52,627 bases of DNA from UBA8904 sp035448625 (GTDB lineage: Bacteria; Desulfobacterota; Syntrophia; Syntrophales; Smithellaceae): the NCBI GenBank assembly GCA_035448625.1, contig DAOTJI010000007.1:1-52627 (forward strand), given 5' to 3'. The notes below the pieces were generated by a model. That model did not search any database and was not told the DNA's origin. It worked only from the letters and a program-made list of their open reading frames with translations. Every line of letters starts with the position of its first letter. Position 1 is the first letter of the stretch. The position numbers and the translations under genes were made by a program. Shown here in pieces: positions 1 through 8,681 of this stretch.

Positions 1-276
1 GGCGGTGGTGGTGCCGTCGCCTGCGACGTCGCTGGTCTTGCTGGCCACTTCCTTGACCATCTGCGCGCCCATGTTTTCAAATTTGTCTTCGAGTTCGATT
101 TCCTTGGCGACGGTGACGCCGTCCTTTGTCACGGTGGGAGAGCCAAAGCTCTTGTCAATAATCACATTGCGGCCTTTGGGGCCGAGGGTTACCTTCACAG
201 CATCGGCCAGGGTGTTGACGCCCTTCAAGACCGATTTTCTTGCTTCTTCATCGTAAAGAAGTATTTTTGCTCCCAT
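1..276 (-). CDS. groL: 60 kDa chaperonin GroEL, N-terminal part
   Basis: N-terminal 92 residues of the GroEL chaperonin, which forms the double-ring ATP-driven folding chamber capped by GroES; the gene runs off the left edge of the window. The translation begins MGAKILLYDEEARKSVLKG and continues through the ATP-binding segment (TLGPKGRNV) to GDGTTT at the window edge, all GroEL hallmarks. The start is ATG at 276, preceded by a strong GGAGGAA ribosome site near 285-293. It lies 26 bases downstream of groES on the same strand, so the two form the usual groES-groEL operon. Confidence 0.97.
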   Translation of the reverse strand, partial: MGAKILLYDEEARKSVLKGVNTLADAVKVTLGPKGRNVIIDKSFGSPTVTKDGVTVAKEIELEDKFENMGAQMVKEVASKTSDVAGDGTTTA

Positions 277-302
277 TGTACAGATTCCTCCTTATATTTT
301 TC

Positions 303-593
303 TTATTTTTCAATAATGCCCAGAATATCGTCTTCTCTCATGATCAGGTATTCTTCGCCGTCGATTTTCACTTCGGTGCCGCCGTATTTGCTGAAAAGAA
401 CTTTGTCGCCCACGCTGACTTCCGGTTTGATCAGTTTGCCGTCATCCGCCACTTTGCCTTTGCCGACCGCGATCACCTTGCCTTCAATCGGTTTTTCTTT
501 GGCCGTATCGGGGATGATGATGCCGCCCTTGGTTTTGGTTTCCTCCTCCAATCGTTTTACAATGATCCGATCCTGTAAGGGTCTGATTTTCAT
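303..593 (-). CDS. groS: 10 kDa co-chaperonin GroES
   Basis: Co-chaperonin that forms the heptameric lid of GroEL. It has the full family length of 96 residues and begins MKIRPLQDRIIVKRLEEE. The mobile loop that contacts GroEL is visible around residues 18-33 (TKGGIIIPDTAKEKP), followed by GKVIAVG and a C-terminal ILGIIEK. ATG at 593 is preceded by AAGGAGAAG. It is the first gene of the operon, with a sigma70-like promoter at 656-683. No CIRCE inverted repeat is visible upstream, so HrcA control is not supported here. Confidence 0.97.
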   Translation of the reverse strand: MKIRPLQDRIIVKRLEEETKTKGGIIIPDTAKEKPIEGKVIAVGKGKVADDGKLIKPEVSVGDKVLFSKYGGTEVKIDGEEYLIMREDDILGIIEK

Positions 594-655
594 ACGGTTT
601 CTTCTCCTTTCTTCCTTATAAATATAGTAAAGTAACCTTTCGAATTAGCGGCGCT

Positions 656-683
656 ATTTTATGCATGATTTCCCCCCTGTCAA
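656..683 (-). promoter_or_regulatory. Sigma70-type promoter of groES-groEL
   Basis: On the minus strand TTGACA (678-683) is followed after 16 bases by TAAAAT (656-661), giving a 5' leader of about 60 bases to the groES ATG. The -35 box is a perfect consensus. I saw no sigma32 motif (CTTGAAA / CCCCAT) in matching positions and no CIRCE element. Confidence 0.6.
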
Positions 684-725
684 GGCATGGGGAAACTATT
701 TTTTGGAGAATTCTTTACAATGTCT

Positions 726-2084
726 TCAGAAGAGGGTTTCCAGCAGTTCTTTCAGGGAGGTGATGGTACGGATTTCCATTTTTGCCGCTTTGCCGAGGGA
801 GGCGATATTGGTTTTGGGAACAATGCACCGTTTGAACCCCAGGCGCTCCGCCTCCTTTACCCGCGTTTCAATCTGGGATACGGCCCGCACCTCGCCTGTG
901 AGACCGACTTCTCCCAGAATCACCGTCCGGGCGTCCACCGGACGGTCCAGAAAACTGGACGCCATGGCCGAGACCACGGCCAGATCCACGGCCGGCTCTT
1001 CGACACGGACCCCGCCCGCAACATTCAAAAAAATGTCCGAGCCGCCCAGGTGCAGGCCGCATATCTTGTCCAGCACCGCCACCAGCAAAGAAACCCGGTT
1101 GTGGTCCACGCCGATGGCCGTTCGCCTGGGCATGCCCAAATTGGAGGCGCTCACCAGCGCCTGAATTTCCACCAGAATCGGACGGGTGCCTTCGAGGCTC
1201 GCCAGCACCACCGATCCGGGGGCGTTTTCCGGCCGTTCAGCCAGAAAAAAGGCGGAGGGGTTGGGCACTTCCTGAAGTCCGCGGTCGCGCATTTCAAAGA
1301 CGCCGATTTCATTGGCGGGTCCGAACCGGTTTTTCATGCTGCGGACAATCCGGTAGGCATGCCCGGAATCGCCTTCAAAGTACAAGACCGTATCCACCAT
1401 GTGCTCCAGCACTTTCGGGCCTGCAATCGAGCCGTCTTTCGTGACGTGGCCGACCAAAAACAACGGGACGGCGCTTTTCTTGGCGGCAAGAATGAGCCGC
1501 GACGACGCTTCGCGCACCTGCCCGACGCTGCCCGGCGCGGACATCAGGTCGCTCGAATAAACCGTCTGAACGGAATCGATCACCACCACGGCCGGTTCGG
1601 TTTTTCGGATCTGCTCCAGGATTTTTTCCAGGGACACTTCCACCAGAACCAGGAGATCCTTCGCCTGAGCCCCGATCCGATCGGCGCGCAGCTTGATCTG
1701 GGAGGCGGACTCCTCGCCGGAAACATAAAGCACTTTCCGGCCGCCCATGGCCAGATTCTTCATCACCTGCAGCATCAGCGTCGATTTGCCGATGCCCGGT
1801 TCGCCGCCGATGAGGATGGCCGAACCGCTGACGATGCCGCCCCCCAGCACGCGATCAATTTCGGCGATGCCGGTGGCCGTTCTCTCTCCCTCGCCGGCCG
1901 GGATATCGAATATGGGAAGAGGTTTGCCTCCGAAAACCAGATCGGGACGGCCGCCCGAATCCGGATCCGTCACCAGTTCTTCAGCAAAGCAGTTCCAGCC
2001 GTTGCAGGACGGACACTTGCCCAGCCACTTGGGCGACATGTACCCGCAGTGCTGGCAAAAGAAGCTTGTCTTGCTCTTTTTCAA
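726..2084 (-). CDS. radA: DNA repair protein RadA
   Basis: RecA-like ATPase that promotes branch migration of recombination intermediates. The order of domains is typical: an N-terminal C4 zinc finger (CQHCG ... CPSCNGW, residues 10-30), a RecA-like core with Walker A GEPGIGKST near residue 95, the RadA-specific KNRFGP motif near residue 250, and a C-terminal Lon-protease-like domain (PAVDLAV, GEVGLTGEVR). Its 452 residues match the family. The start is probably TTG at 2084, about ten bases after AAGGAG; no in-frame ATG fits better. It is separated by about 130 bases from groES and may be transcribed alone. Confidence 0.96.
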   Translation of the reverse strand: MKKSKTSFFCQHCGYMSPKWLGKCPSCNGWNCFAEELVTDPDSGGRPDLVFGGKPLPIFDIPAGEGERTATGIAEIDRVLGGGIVSGSAILIGGEPGIGKSTLMLQVMKNLAMGGRKVLYVSGEESASQIKLRADRIGAQAKDLLVLVEVSLEKILEQIRKTEPAVVVIDSVQTVYSSDLMSAPGSVGQVREASSRLILAAKKSAVPLFLVGHVTKDGSIAGPKVLEHMVDTVLYFEGDSGHAYRIVRSMKNRFGPANEIGVFEMRDRGLQEVPNPSAFFLAERPENAPGSVVLASLEGTRPILVEIQALVSASNLGMPRRTAIGVDHNRVSLLVAVLDKICGLHLGGSDIFLNVAGGVRVEEPAVDLAVVSAMASSFLDRPVDARTVILGEVGLTGEVRAVSQIETRVKEAERLGFKRCIVPKTNIASLGKAAKMEIRTITSLKELLETLF

Positions 2085-2223
2085 AATGCTCTTCTCCTTG
2101 ATTCGGGGCTGACATCAGAGCATATTTTTTCCCAAAACGCCAACAGGAATCGATCGGGGGCGCTGCCTGTGCTTACGGGAATGACGACCTGGTGGTTTCT
2201 GCTGACCGACACGTTTGCGGCGC

Positions 2224-2850
2224 CTATTTCATCCCGATCGTCAGAAAGACGGTATAGGTTTGCATGCCGCCCGCCGCCGGCTTCTCAACCGAAGCGGCCT
2301 GGACGGTGCGGACGTTTTGAAATCCCGCCTCTTCGAACTGCCCGGCAAGCTTTTGTCGGTCGAAGCCGAAATGGAAGACGCCTTCGTTGGAAGCGTGAAA
2401 CCGCCCGCCTTCTTCGTCCAGATCCGCGATGCACAAGCAACCGAAAGGATTCAGAATGCGGTGAAACTGCTTTAAAAGGGGCCCCACGTCCCGAATATGG
2501 TGAAGAGTCATGCTGCTGACCGTCAGATGAAACGCCCCGGAAAGGACATCCCCCTGATCCAAATTCACATAACGGGTGATGACATTGGTGAGATTCCGTT
2601 CGGATATTTTCCGGTTTAAAACGTCCAGCATGCCCCGCGAGCTGTCCACGCCGGTGATGGAACGGACATACGGCTGAAGCGCCAGCGTGAGGAGCCCCGT
2701 TCCGCAGCCGAAATCGAGAACATCCTTATCGGGCGTCAGGGGAATTTCTCCCAGAATCGCACGGCCGATCTCCGATGCCAACTTTACCCTTGCGGGATTC
2801 AAATCCCACCGTGCCGCCTCCTCGTCAAAATTCCGCTTTGTGTTATCCAT
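2224..2850 (-). CDS. Class I SAM-dependent methyltransferase (type 11)
   Basis: Predicted small-molecule methyltransferase of unknown substrate. The SAM-binding motif I is VLDFGCGTGLL near residue 32, followed by an acidic motif II (ITGVDSSRGML) and a motif IV/post-II region with SSMTLHHI, characteristic of Methyltransf_11 proteins. I chose ATG at 2850 (MDNTKRNFDEEAARWD), which overlaps the end of the upstream RND pump gene by 8 bases. A longer reading frame extends into the pump gene but is rich in basic residues and looks non-coding. The overlap implies translational coupling with the efflux operon. What it methylates cannot be read from the sequence. Confidence 0.85.
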   Translation of the reverse strand: MDNTKRNFDEEAARWDLNPARVKLASEIGRAILGEIPLTPDKDVLDFGCGTGLLTLALQPYVRSITGVDSSRGMLDVLNRKISERNLTNVITRYVNLDQGDVLSGAFHLTVSSMTLHHIRDVGPLLKQFHRILNPFGCLCIADLDEEGGRFHASNEGVFHFGFDRQKLAGQFEEAGFQNVRTVQAASVEKPAAGGMQTYTVFLTIGMK

Positions 2851-5800
2851 CCCTTTCTCCCGCGTCTTTCGAATCCAGGGGCGCCTCCCCCGTTTCTTCA
2901 TCTTCTTCCTTTTTCCCCCGATCCGGGCAGGGTTTGTTTTTGAAGAATTCATAGTAGAGCAGCGGCACGGCAATCAGGGTCAAAAGGGTAGAGGCCACGG
3001 CCCCGAACATCATGGCGATGGCCAACCCCTGAAAAATGGGGTCAAACAGCATGACGAATGAACCCACTACCACGGCCGCCGCTGTCAGGAGGATGGGCCG
3101 GAAACGCACGGCGCCCGCGCGGATGAGCGCCTGACGCAGTTCGCCTTTTTCCGTCCATTCCATCTGGACAAAATCAATCAGCAAAATGGAATTGCGCACG
3201 ACAATGCCCGCAAGCGCGATAAACCCGATCATGGAGGTGGCGGTGAAGAAGGCGCCGAAGATCCAATGGCCGGGCAGAATGCCCACCAGCGTAAGCGGAA
3301 TCGGCGCCATGATCACCAGCGGTGTGACAAAGTTGCGGAACCAGGCCACGACCAAGATGTAAATGATGATCAGCACTACGGCAAACGCGACGCCCAAGTC
3401 CCGGAAAACCTCATAGGTGATGTGCCATTCTCCGTCCCACTTCATGGCATAATGGTCTTCCAGCCACGGCTGCACCGAGAAATACTGTTTGAAGTCGTAT
3501 CCTTCGGGAAGCTTCAAGCCGGCCACTGCGTCTTTCATTTTCAGGATGGCGTACACCGGACTTTCCTCGGTCCCTGCGACATCGCCGATCACATACGTCA
3601 CTTTCTTCAGATTCTTGTGATAGATTGTTTTTTCTTCCACCCCTTCCCGAATGTTCACCAGCTCGGCCAGGGAAACCGTCTTCCCCGACGGCGATGGAAT
3701 CATCAGGGTCTGCAGCGAGGAGAGATCGGCCCGCTGCGCCAGCGGCATCCGCAGGAAAATCTCCACCGGCTCGCGCTCCCGGTCCATGTGGACCAGGCCC
3801 GCCTGGCTGCCGCCGAGCGCGATCCGGACGCTTCCTGCGATGTCTTCGACCGAAATGCCGGCAGCCGCCGCCTTCTCCTGATCCACGACAAAAGAAATTT
3901 TTCGCTGGTCGTCTTCCACAAACCAGTCCACATCGACCACGCCGTCCGTCTTTTCAAAAATATCCAGAACCTTGCGGGCGATTTCGATCCGGCGGGAGGG
4001 ATCCGGACCGTAAATTTCCGCGACGAGCGTGCTCAATACCGGCGGCCCCGGCGGAAGCTCTGCAATTTTGATCTGCGCGCCGTAGCGATCCGCGATTTTT
4101 TTGAGCGGCCCGCGCAGGCGCTTGGCGATTTCATGGCTCTGCTCGCCGCGGTCGGCCTTGTCGACAAAATTCACCTGGATATCGGCGACATTGCCTCCTG
4201 AACGGAGGAAATAATGGCGGACCAGCCCGTTGAAGTTGTAAGGCGCGGCGGTTCCGATGTAAGCCTGATAGTCCGTGACCTCCGGAACCGTTTTCAGATA
4301 TTCGGCGAGTTCACGGGTCAGGGCGGCAGTTTCTTCCAGCGTCCTGCCTTCGGGCATGTCGATGATCACCTGCATCTCGCTTTTGTTGTCGAAGGGCAGC
4401 ATTTTCATGGTAACCGCTTTGAGGGGAACCAGAAGGATGGCCAGTAACAGCAGGCCGGCGATTGCGGCAAAGGCGAGAAAACGCTTTTTTCGCGCGTCAA
4501 TCAGGGGCCCCAGCACCTGTTCGTAGAACCGGCCGAACCGTCCGTCACCCTCTTCTTCACCGCCGCTATGCCGGACGCTTTTCAGAACTTTATAGGAAAG
4601 CCACGGACTGACGATAAAAGCAACCAGCAGCGAAAACAGCATCGCGGACGAGGCGCCCACGGGAATAGGCCGCATGTAAGGCCCCATGAGCCCGGAGACA
4701 AAGGCCATCGGCAGCAGCGCCGCGATCACGGTGAACGTGGCGAGAATCGTGGGATTGCCGACTTCATCCACGGCCAGAACGGCCGTGAGCGGCTTGATTT
4801 TTCTCATCCGGAAATGGCGGTTGATGTTCTCCACCACCACGATGGCGTCATCGACGAGAATCCCGATGGAAAAGATCAGTGCGAAGAGCGTGACCCGGTT
4901 GAGGGTGTAACCGTAAAGATAGTTGATGAGCAGCGTCAGCGCCAGCGTCACGGGAACGGCGACGCCCACCACAATCGATTCCCGCCAGCCCAGAAACAAG
5001 GCGATCAGCACGATCACGGAAACCGTGGCGATCAGCATGTGGTAGAGCAGTTCGTCGGATTTGTCTTTCGCGGTTACCCCGTAATTGCGCGTGACGGTGA
5101 TTTCCACGTCCGAGGGAATAAGTGTCCCCTTCAACGCCTCGACTTTTTTCAGCGCTTCGCCGGCGACGACGCTGGCATTGGCCCCTTTCTGCTTGGCCAG
5201 CGCGATCGTCACCGCTTCCGACTGGGAGGCGGGGTCGCCCCGGAGCCCTTTGTGGGCCGCCGCCGGCCCCAGGCCCATGAACACGTAGTGGGCGAGCTCC
5301 GCGGGTCCATCCGTGATCTCCGCAACATCCCGCAGGTAAACGGGGCGTCCCCCAAAGACGTGCACGACGAGATTGCCGACGTCACGGACATCCTTTAAAA
5401 AGCTTCCAGTTTCCACCACCGTCTCGCGGTTTCCCGAAGGGAAAGAGCCGGAAGGAATGACGACATTGGATCGGGCAAGGCTCTGCCGGATCTGCCCGGC
5501 CGACAGACCGTACGCCTGGAGGCGCTGCGGGTCCAGCGTCAGGCGGACCTGTCTTTTTTGGCCGCCGATGACGGAAAATTCCGATACATTGACGTCCTTC
5601 TTGAGCTCCCCGCACAGCTCCATCGCGATGCGCCGCAGTTCATAGCCGGTATAGCGCGGTTGGCTGCTCCAGAGCGTCAGCGCCAGGATGGGCACGTCAT
5701 CGATGGATTTGGGTTTGACCATCGGCGCGGAAACGCCGGGGGGGATAAGATCATAATTGGACATCAGCTTGTTGTAGAGCTTGACCAGCGAGTCTTCGAG

Positions 5801-6118
5801 GTTCTCGCCGACGTAGAAGCGGACGATCGTCAGGTTGTGCCCCGGCCGGACGATCGAATACACATACTCCACGCCCTTGATTTCCCACAGCAGCTTCTCC
5901 ATGGGAATGGTGACTCGCTCTTCCACTTCCTTCGGCGTCGCGCCGGGATAGCTGACATGAACGTCCACCATGGGAACGACAATCTGAGGCTCCTCTTCCC
6001 GCGGCGTCATCATCACGGCAAAAATGCCCATCAGGAAGGCCGCGATGACCAACAGCGGCGTAAGCTTTGAACGGATGAAGGCGCCGGCGATTTTCCCGGA
6101 TATCCCGATGCCGGTCAT
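2843..6118 (-). CDS. RND efflux pump, inner-membrane permease (AcrB/HAE-like)
   Basis: Proton-driven inner-membrane pump of a tripartite efflux system. The 1091 residues show the RND layout: TM1 near residues 17-36, a large periplasmic porter loop, TM2-6, then a second half repeating this. TM4 carries GILVDDAIVVVEN, the aspartate pair that relays protons in hydrophobe/amphiphile exporters; heavy-metal (CzcA) pumps usually differ here. The C-terminal tail is charged and lysine-rich. It overlaps the adaptor stop by 4 bases (ATGA type) and the methyltransferase start by 8 bases. Substrate is unknown; lipids, solvents or antibiotics are all possible. Confidence 0.93.
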   Translation of the reverse strand: MTGIGISGKIAGAFIRSKLTPLLVIAAFLMGIFAVMMTPREEEPQIVVPMVDVHVSYPGATPKEVEERVTIPMEKLLWEIKGVEYVYSIVRPGHNLTIVRFYVGENLEDSLVKLYNKLMSNYDLIPPGVSAPMVKPKSIDDVPILALTLWSSQPRYTGYELRRIAMELCGELKKDVNVSEFSVIGGQKRQVRLTLDPQRLQAYGLSAGQIRQSLARSNVVIPSGSFPSGNRETVVETGSFLKDVRDVGNLVVHVFGGRPVYLRDVAEITDGPAELAHYVFMGLGPAAAHKGLRGDPASQSEAVTIALAKQKGANASVVAGEALKKVEALKGTLIPSDVEITVTRNYGVTAKDKSDELLYHMLIATVSVIVLIALFLGWRESIVVGVAVPVTLALTLLINYLYGYTLNRVTLFALIFSIGILVDDAIVVVENINRHFRMRKIKPLTAVLAVDEVGNPTILATFTVIAALLPMAFVSGLMGPYMRPIPVGASSAMLFSLLVAFIVSPWLSYKVLKSVRHSGGEEEGDGRFGRFYEQVLGPLIDARKKRFLAFAAIAGLLLLAILLVPLKAVTMKMLPFDNKSEMQVIIDMPEGRTLEETAALTRELAEYLKTVPEVTDYQAYIGTAAPYNFNGLVRHYFLRSGGNVADIQVNFVDKADRGEQSHEIAKRLRGPLKKIADRYGAQIKIAELPPGPPVLSTLVAEIYGPDPSRRIEIARKVLDIFEKTDGVVDVDWFVEDDQRKISFVVDQEKAAAAGISVEDIAGSVRIALGGSQAGLVHMDREREPVEIFLRMPLAQRADLSSLQTLMIPSPSGKTVSLAELVNIREGVEEKTIYHKNLKKVTYVIGDVAGTEESPVYAILKMKDAVAGLKLPEGYDFKQYFSVQPWLEDHYAMKWDGEWHITYEVFRDLGVAFAVVLIIIYILVVAWFRNFVTPLVIMAPIPLTLVGILPGHWIFGAFFTATSMIGFIALAGIVVRNSILLIDFVQMEWTEKGELRQALIRAGAVRFRPILLTAAAVVVGSFVMLFDPIFQGLAIAMMFGAVASTLLTLIAVPLLYYEFFKNKPCPDRGKKEEDEETGEAPLDSKDAGERDG

Positions 6119-7209
6119 GGCACTTTTCCTCCGCTGATCCGGCCGCCGTCATGGGCGCGCTCAATTCCACCGGTAATCACGCGGTCGCCCGGCGAGAGTC
6201 CGGAAATGACTTCCACGCCCGCGGCCGTCGGCATCCCTGCGCGAATCAGCCGGTAGGTTACCACACCCTGATCATCCACCGCGTAAACCCCCGTCAATTG
6301 TCCCTTCATCACGATCGCTTTCGCAGGTACCGTCAGGGCTTCCTTCCGTCCTACGGGAATCCGGATGCGGGCGAAAAGTCCGCTGCGGAGGTGCTCGTTT
6401 TTCAGGCCGATTTTGACGAGAAACGTCCGGGACAAAGGATCGACGGCGGGAAGAACCTGGCGGATGAAGCCTTGCTCTTCCAGGCCGGCACTCTCCAGGT
6501 TCACCCGGGCCGGCAAGCCGGGCTTCACCTTGCTTCTCCAGCGTTCATCCACCGCGGCCTCGACAAAATAGTTTCCATCCTGTTCGATCAAAAGAAGGGG
6601 CATGCCCGGCGCCGCCATACTTCCGACGTCGATGTACTTTTGGGTAACCCGGCCGGCAACGGGCGCCGTGACAACGGTGAAGGACCGGTGTGTACGCGCC
6701 TCTTCCGCCATGGCCACGGCCCGTTCATATTCGGCCGCTGCGATTTTTTTCTGCGTTTCGATCTGATCCATTTCCTGGCGGGAAAGGGCTTTTTCCGCAT
6801 ACAGGTTTTTATATCGCTGCCAGGTGGTCTCCGTCAGCATTTTCTGTTGTTTGGCGGATTCGAGCGCCATGCCGGCCGCCTGCAGACGCTGGGCCGCGTC
6901 CCGGTCGTCCAAGGTGAGCAGGAGCTGCCCCGCCCGGACAACATCCCCCTCCCGGACCTTCAGGGAAGTCACGACGCCCATCGTCCGGGCGGCCACCACG
7001 CTGGTGCGCTCGGATTTCACCGTTCCGGTCGTTTCGTAAATTTCGTCCACGGAGGACGGCGTGACTTTCTCGACCACCACCCGGTCCACCACCGGCCGCT
7101 GTACGGCCTCCTCCCGTGGATTCCCCTGACAGCCGGACGCCAGAAAGCCGGCCAGCGCCACGGCCGCAAGCGCCCCAAACCTCCGCCGACGATTTTTTCT
7201 CTTTGTCAT
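6115..7209 (-). CDS. RND efflux periplasmic adaptor lipoprotein (HlyD/MFP family)
   Basis: Membrane-fusion protein that links the RND pump to the outer-membrane channel. An N-terminal lipoprotein signal with lipobox LASGC at about residues 20-24 predicts lipid anchoring in the inner membrane. Then come the beta-barrel/lipoyl halves (VREGDVVRAGQLLLTLDDRD), an alpha-helical hairpin with many Gln/Ala/Glu residues, and VTAPVAGRVTQKYIDVGSMA. I chose ATG at 7209, with GAGGCGG just upstream, rather than an upstream in-frame start that would overlap the preceding gene and bury the signal peptide. 364 residues is normal for the family. Confidence 0.93.
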   Translation of the reverse strand: MTKRKNRRRRFGALAAVALAGFLASGCQGNPREEAVQRPVVDRVVVEKVTPSSVDEIYETTGTVKSERTSVVAARTMGVVTSLKVREGDVVRAGQLLLTLDDRDAAQRLQAAGMALESAKQQKMLTETTWQRYKNLYAEKALSRQEMDQIETQKKIAAAEYERAVAMAEEARTHRSFTVVTAPVAGRVTQKYIDVGSMAAPGMPLLLIEQDGNYFVEAAVDERWRSKVKPGLPARVNLESAGLEEQGFIRQVLPAVDPLSRTFLVKIGLKNEHLRSGLFARIRIPVGRKEALTVPAKAIVMKGQLTGVYAVDDQGVVTYRLIRAGMPTAAGVEVISGLSPGDRVITGGIERAHDGGRISGGKVP

Positions 7210-7222
7210 TGCCGCCTCTCGA

Positions 7223-8611
7223 TCAACGAATATTGGGCTCAATGCCCAGATCCCGTAAAATCGTGCCGCTTTCAAAACTCAGCGCGAACAGGGCCAGTCT
7301 GTAATCGGTGGAACGGTCTACCAGCCCGGCGCGCGCCTGCTCGACAACGGTCTGCGCGTTCAGCAGTTCTCCCAGCGGGGCGAGCTCGTTTTCGTACCTC
7401 AGCCGCAGCAGTCTGCCGCCTTCCTCCGCCGTGGCCAGGGTTTCCCGGGCCAGTTCCATGTTTTTTCCCGCCTCTTCGACATTCAGGTAGGCTTCGTAAA
7501 TCCGGTACGAAACACCTTGCTGCATGGCGGATAGAAATTCCCGGGACCGGGATTCCAGGTGTCTGGCTTTTGCCCGCTCATACCCCCGCCTGGCTCCGTC
7601 AAACAATTCCCAGCGCAAAAATGCCGTCACATGCCAGCTCTTTCCCTCGGGGCGCAGCGGATCGTTGTGGTCATTGAACTGGTAGGCGCCGCCCACACCG
7701 ATATACGGGAAATAACCGGCTTCCGCCGCCCGGACGCCTTGTCCGGCGATTTCGGCCCGAAACGCGAGCGCCTGCAGATCGCCGCGCCGCTGCGCGGTCT
7801 GCCCGTAAAAGGACAGATCCTTCACCGTCAGCTCCGGCAGAGCATCCCCGACGTCCGGCGAATCACCGGTGGCCAGCAAAAGTCCGAGTGCGCGCCGGGC
7901 GAGGCTCACGTTCTTCCGGGCGGCATTTTGCCTTTGGCGGGCCTCCGAAAGCGCTGTCCGCGCCCGCAGGGTGTCGGCATACTGCCCCACGTCGTTTTGG
8001 TAGCGCAGCCGGGCAACGCGCAGGTGCTCCTCGGCATCCGCCACACCGACGCCGGAAACCCGCTCGTATTCCTTCGCGCGCAGAACGTTCAGACAGGCCT
8101 GAACCACCTGAAAAGCTATCTCTTCCTCCTTGCGCTTCAATTCTTCCTCCCGGGCCTGAGACTCGATGCGGGACATTTCCAGACCGACCAGTGCTTTTTT
8201 CATGAAAATCGGCTGTTCAATCGCGACGGTCGACTGGAAATCGTTGACGGCATCCGGGTGATTCAGCAGATCAGGGTTGAAATCCTGCGCCTCGATTCTC
8301 TGCTGGTTGAGTTTGGACATGAACGCGTAACCGGGATTGTTCGTCCTGAGATATCTTCCTTCGAAGGATATTTTCGGCAGAAGGTGACTGCGGGCAATCC
8401 CGATCTCCTCGGTCTGGGCCGCCGCCAGACTCTTCATTGCTTTGATTTCGTGATTTTCCCCGAGGGCTATGCGGACGGCTTCCACCACCGTCATTTGACC
8501 GGGATGCCGGTGGACGTCCGTCCATCCGTCGAACGGGAGGATCAAAGCAATCCCCGTAAAGGCAGCCGCAAGAAAAATCCATCGGCCAATCGATTGAAAG
8601 GACCCTACCAT
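7223..8611 (-). CDS. TolC-family outer-membrane efflux protein
   Basis: Outer-membrane channel of the same efflux system. A signal peptide (residues about 1-30) precedes two TolC repeats with long coiled-coil helices, for example HEIKAMKSLAAAQTEEIGIARS near the N-terminus and the second-half counterpart RGYERAKARHLESRSREFL. I prefer ATG at 8611, about 11 bases after AAAGGAG, over an in-frame ATG at 8641. It is the first gene of a four-gene efflux operon: TolC-like, adaptor, pump, methyltransferase. The downstream gap to the adaptor is only 13 bases. Confidence 0.92.
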   Translation of the reverse strand: MVGSFQSIGRWIFLAAAFTGIALILPFDGWTDVHRHPGQMTVVEAVRIALGENHEIKAMKSLAAAQTEEIGIARSHLLPKISFEGRYLRTNNPGYAFMSKLNQQRIEAQDFNPDLLNHPDAVNDFQSTVAIEQPIFMKKALVGLEMSRIESQAREEELKRKEEEIAFQVVQACLNVLRAKEYERVSGVGVADAEEHLRVARLRYQNDVGQYADTLRARTALSEARQRQNAARKNVSLARRALGLLLATGDSPDVGDALPELTVKDLSFYGQTAQRRGDLQALAFRAEIAGQGVRAAEAGYFPYIGVGGAYQFNDHNDPLRPEGKSWHVTAFLRWELFDGARRGYERAKARHLESRSREFLSAMQQGVSYRIYEAYLNVEEAGKNMELARETLATAEEGGRLLRLRYENELAPLGELLNAQTVVEQARAGLVDRSTDYRLALFALSFESGTILRDLGIEPNIR

Positions 8612-8681
8612 GGTTTCAGCGTCTCCTTTGTTCCGTTGCATTTTGGAGCATCCGCTCCGAAGCCGTCATAGGAGTTTTGTA

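Noticed and set aside
594..725. Search for a CIRCE element upstream of groES.
   Set aside because: No TTAGCACTC-type inverted repeat found; the region reads as a plain sigma70 promoter.
687..2519. A 610-codon open frame on the plus strand opposite radA.
   Set aside because: It is a shadow of radA and the methyltransferase, which match known families with good starts; the frame has no family features and unlikely composition.
8641..8662. A small hairpin GGAGC-ATCC-GCTCC before the TolC-like gene.
   Set aside because: Only a 5-base stem with no T-run in either direction.
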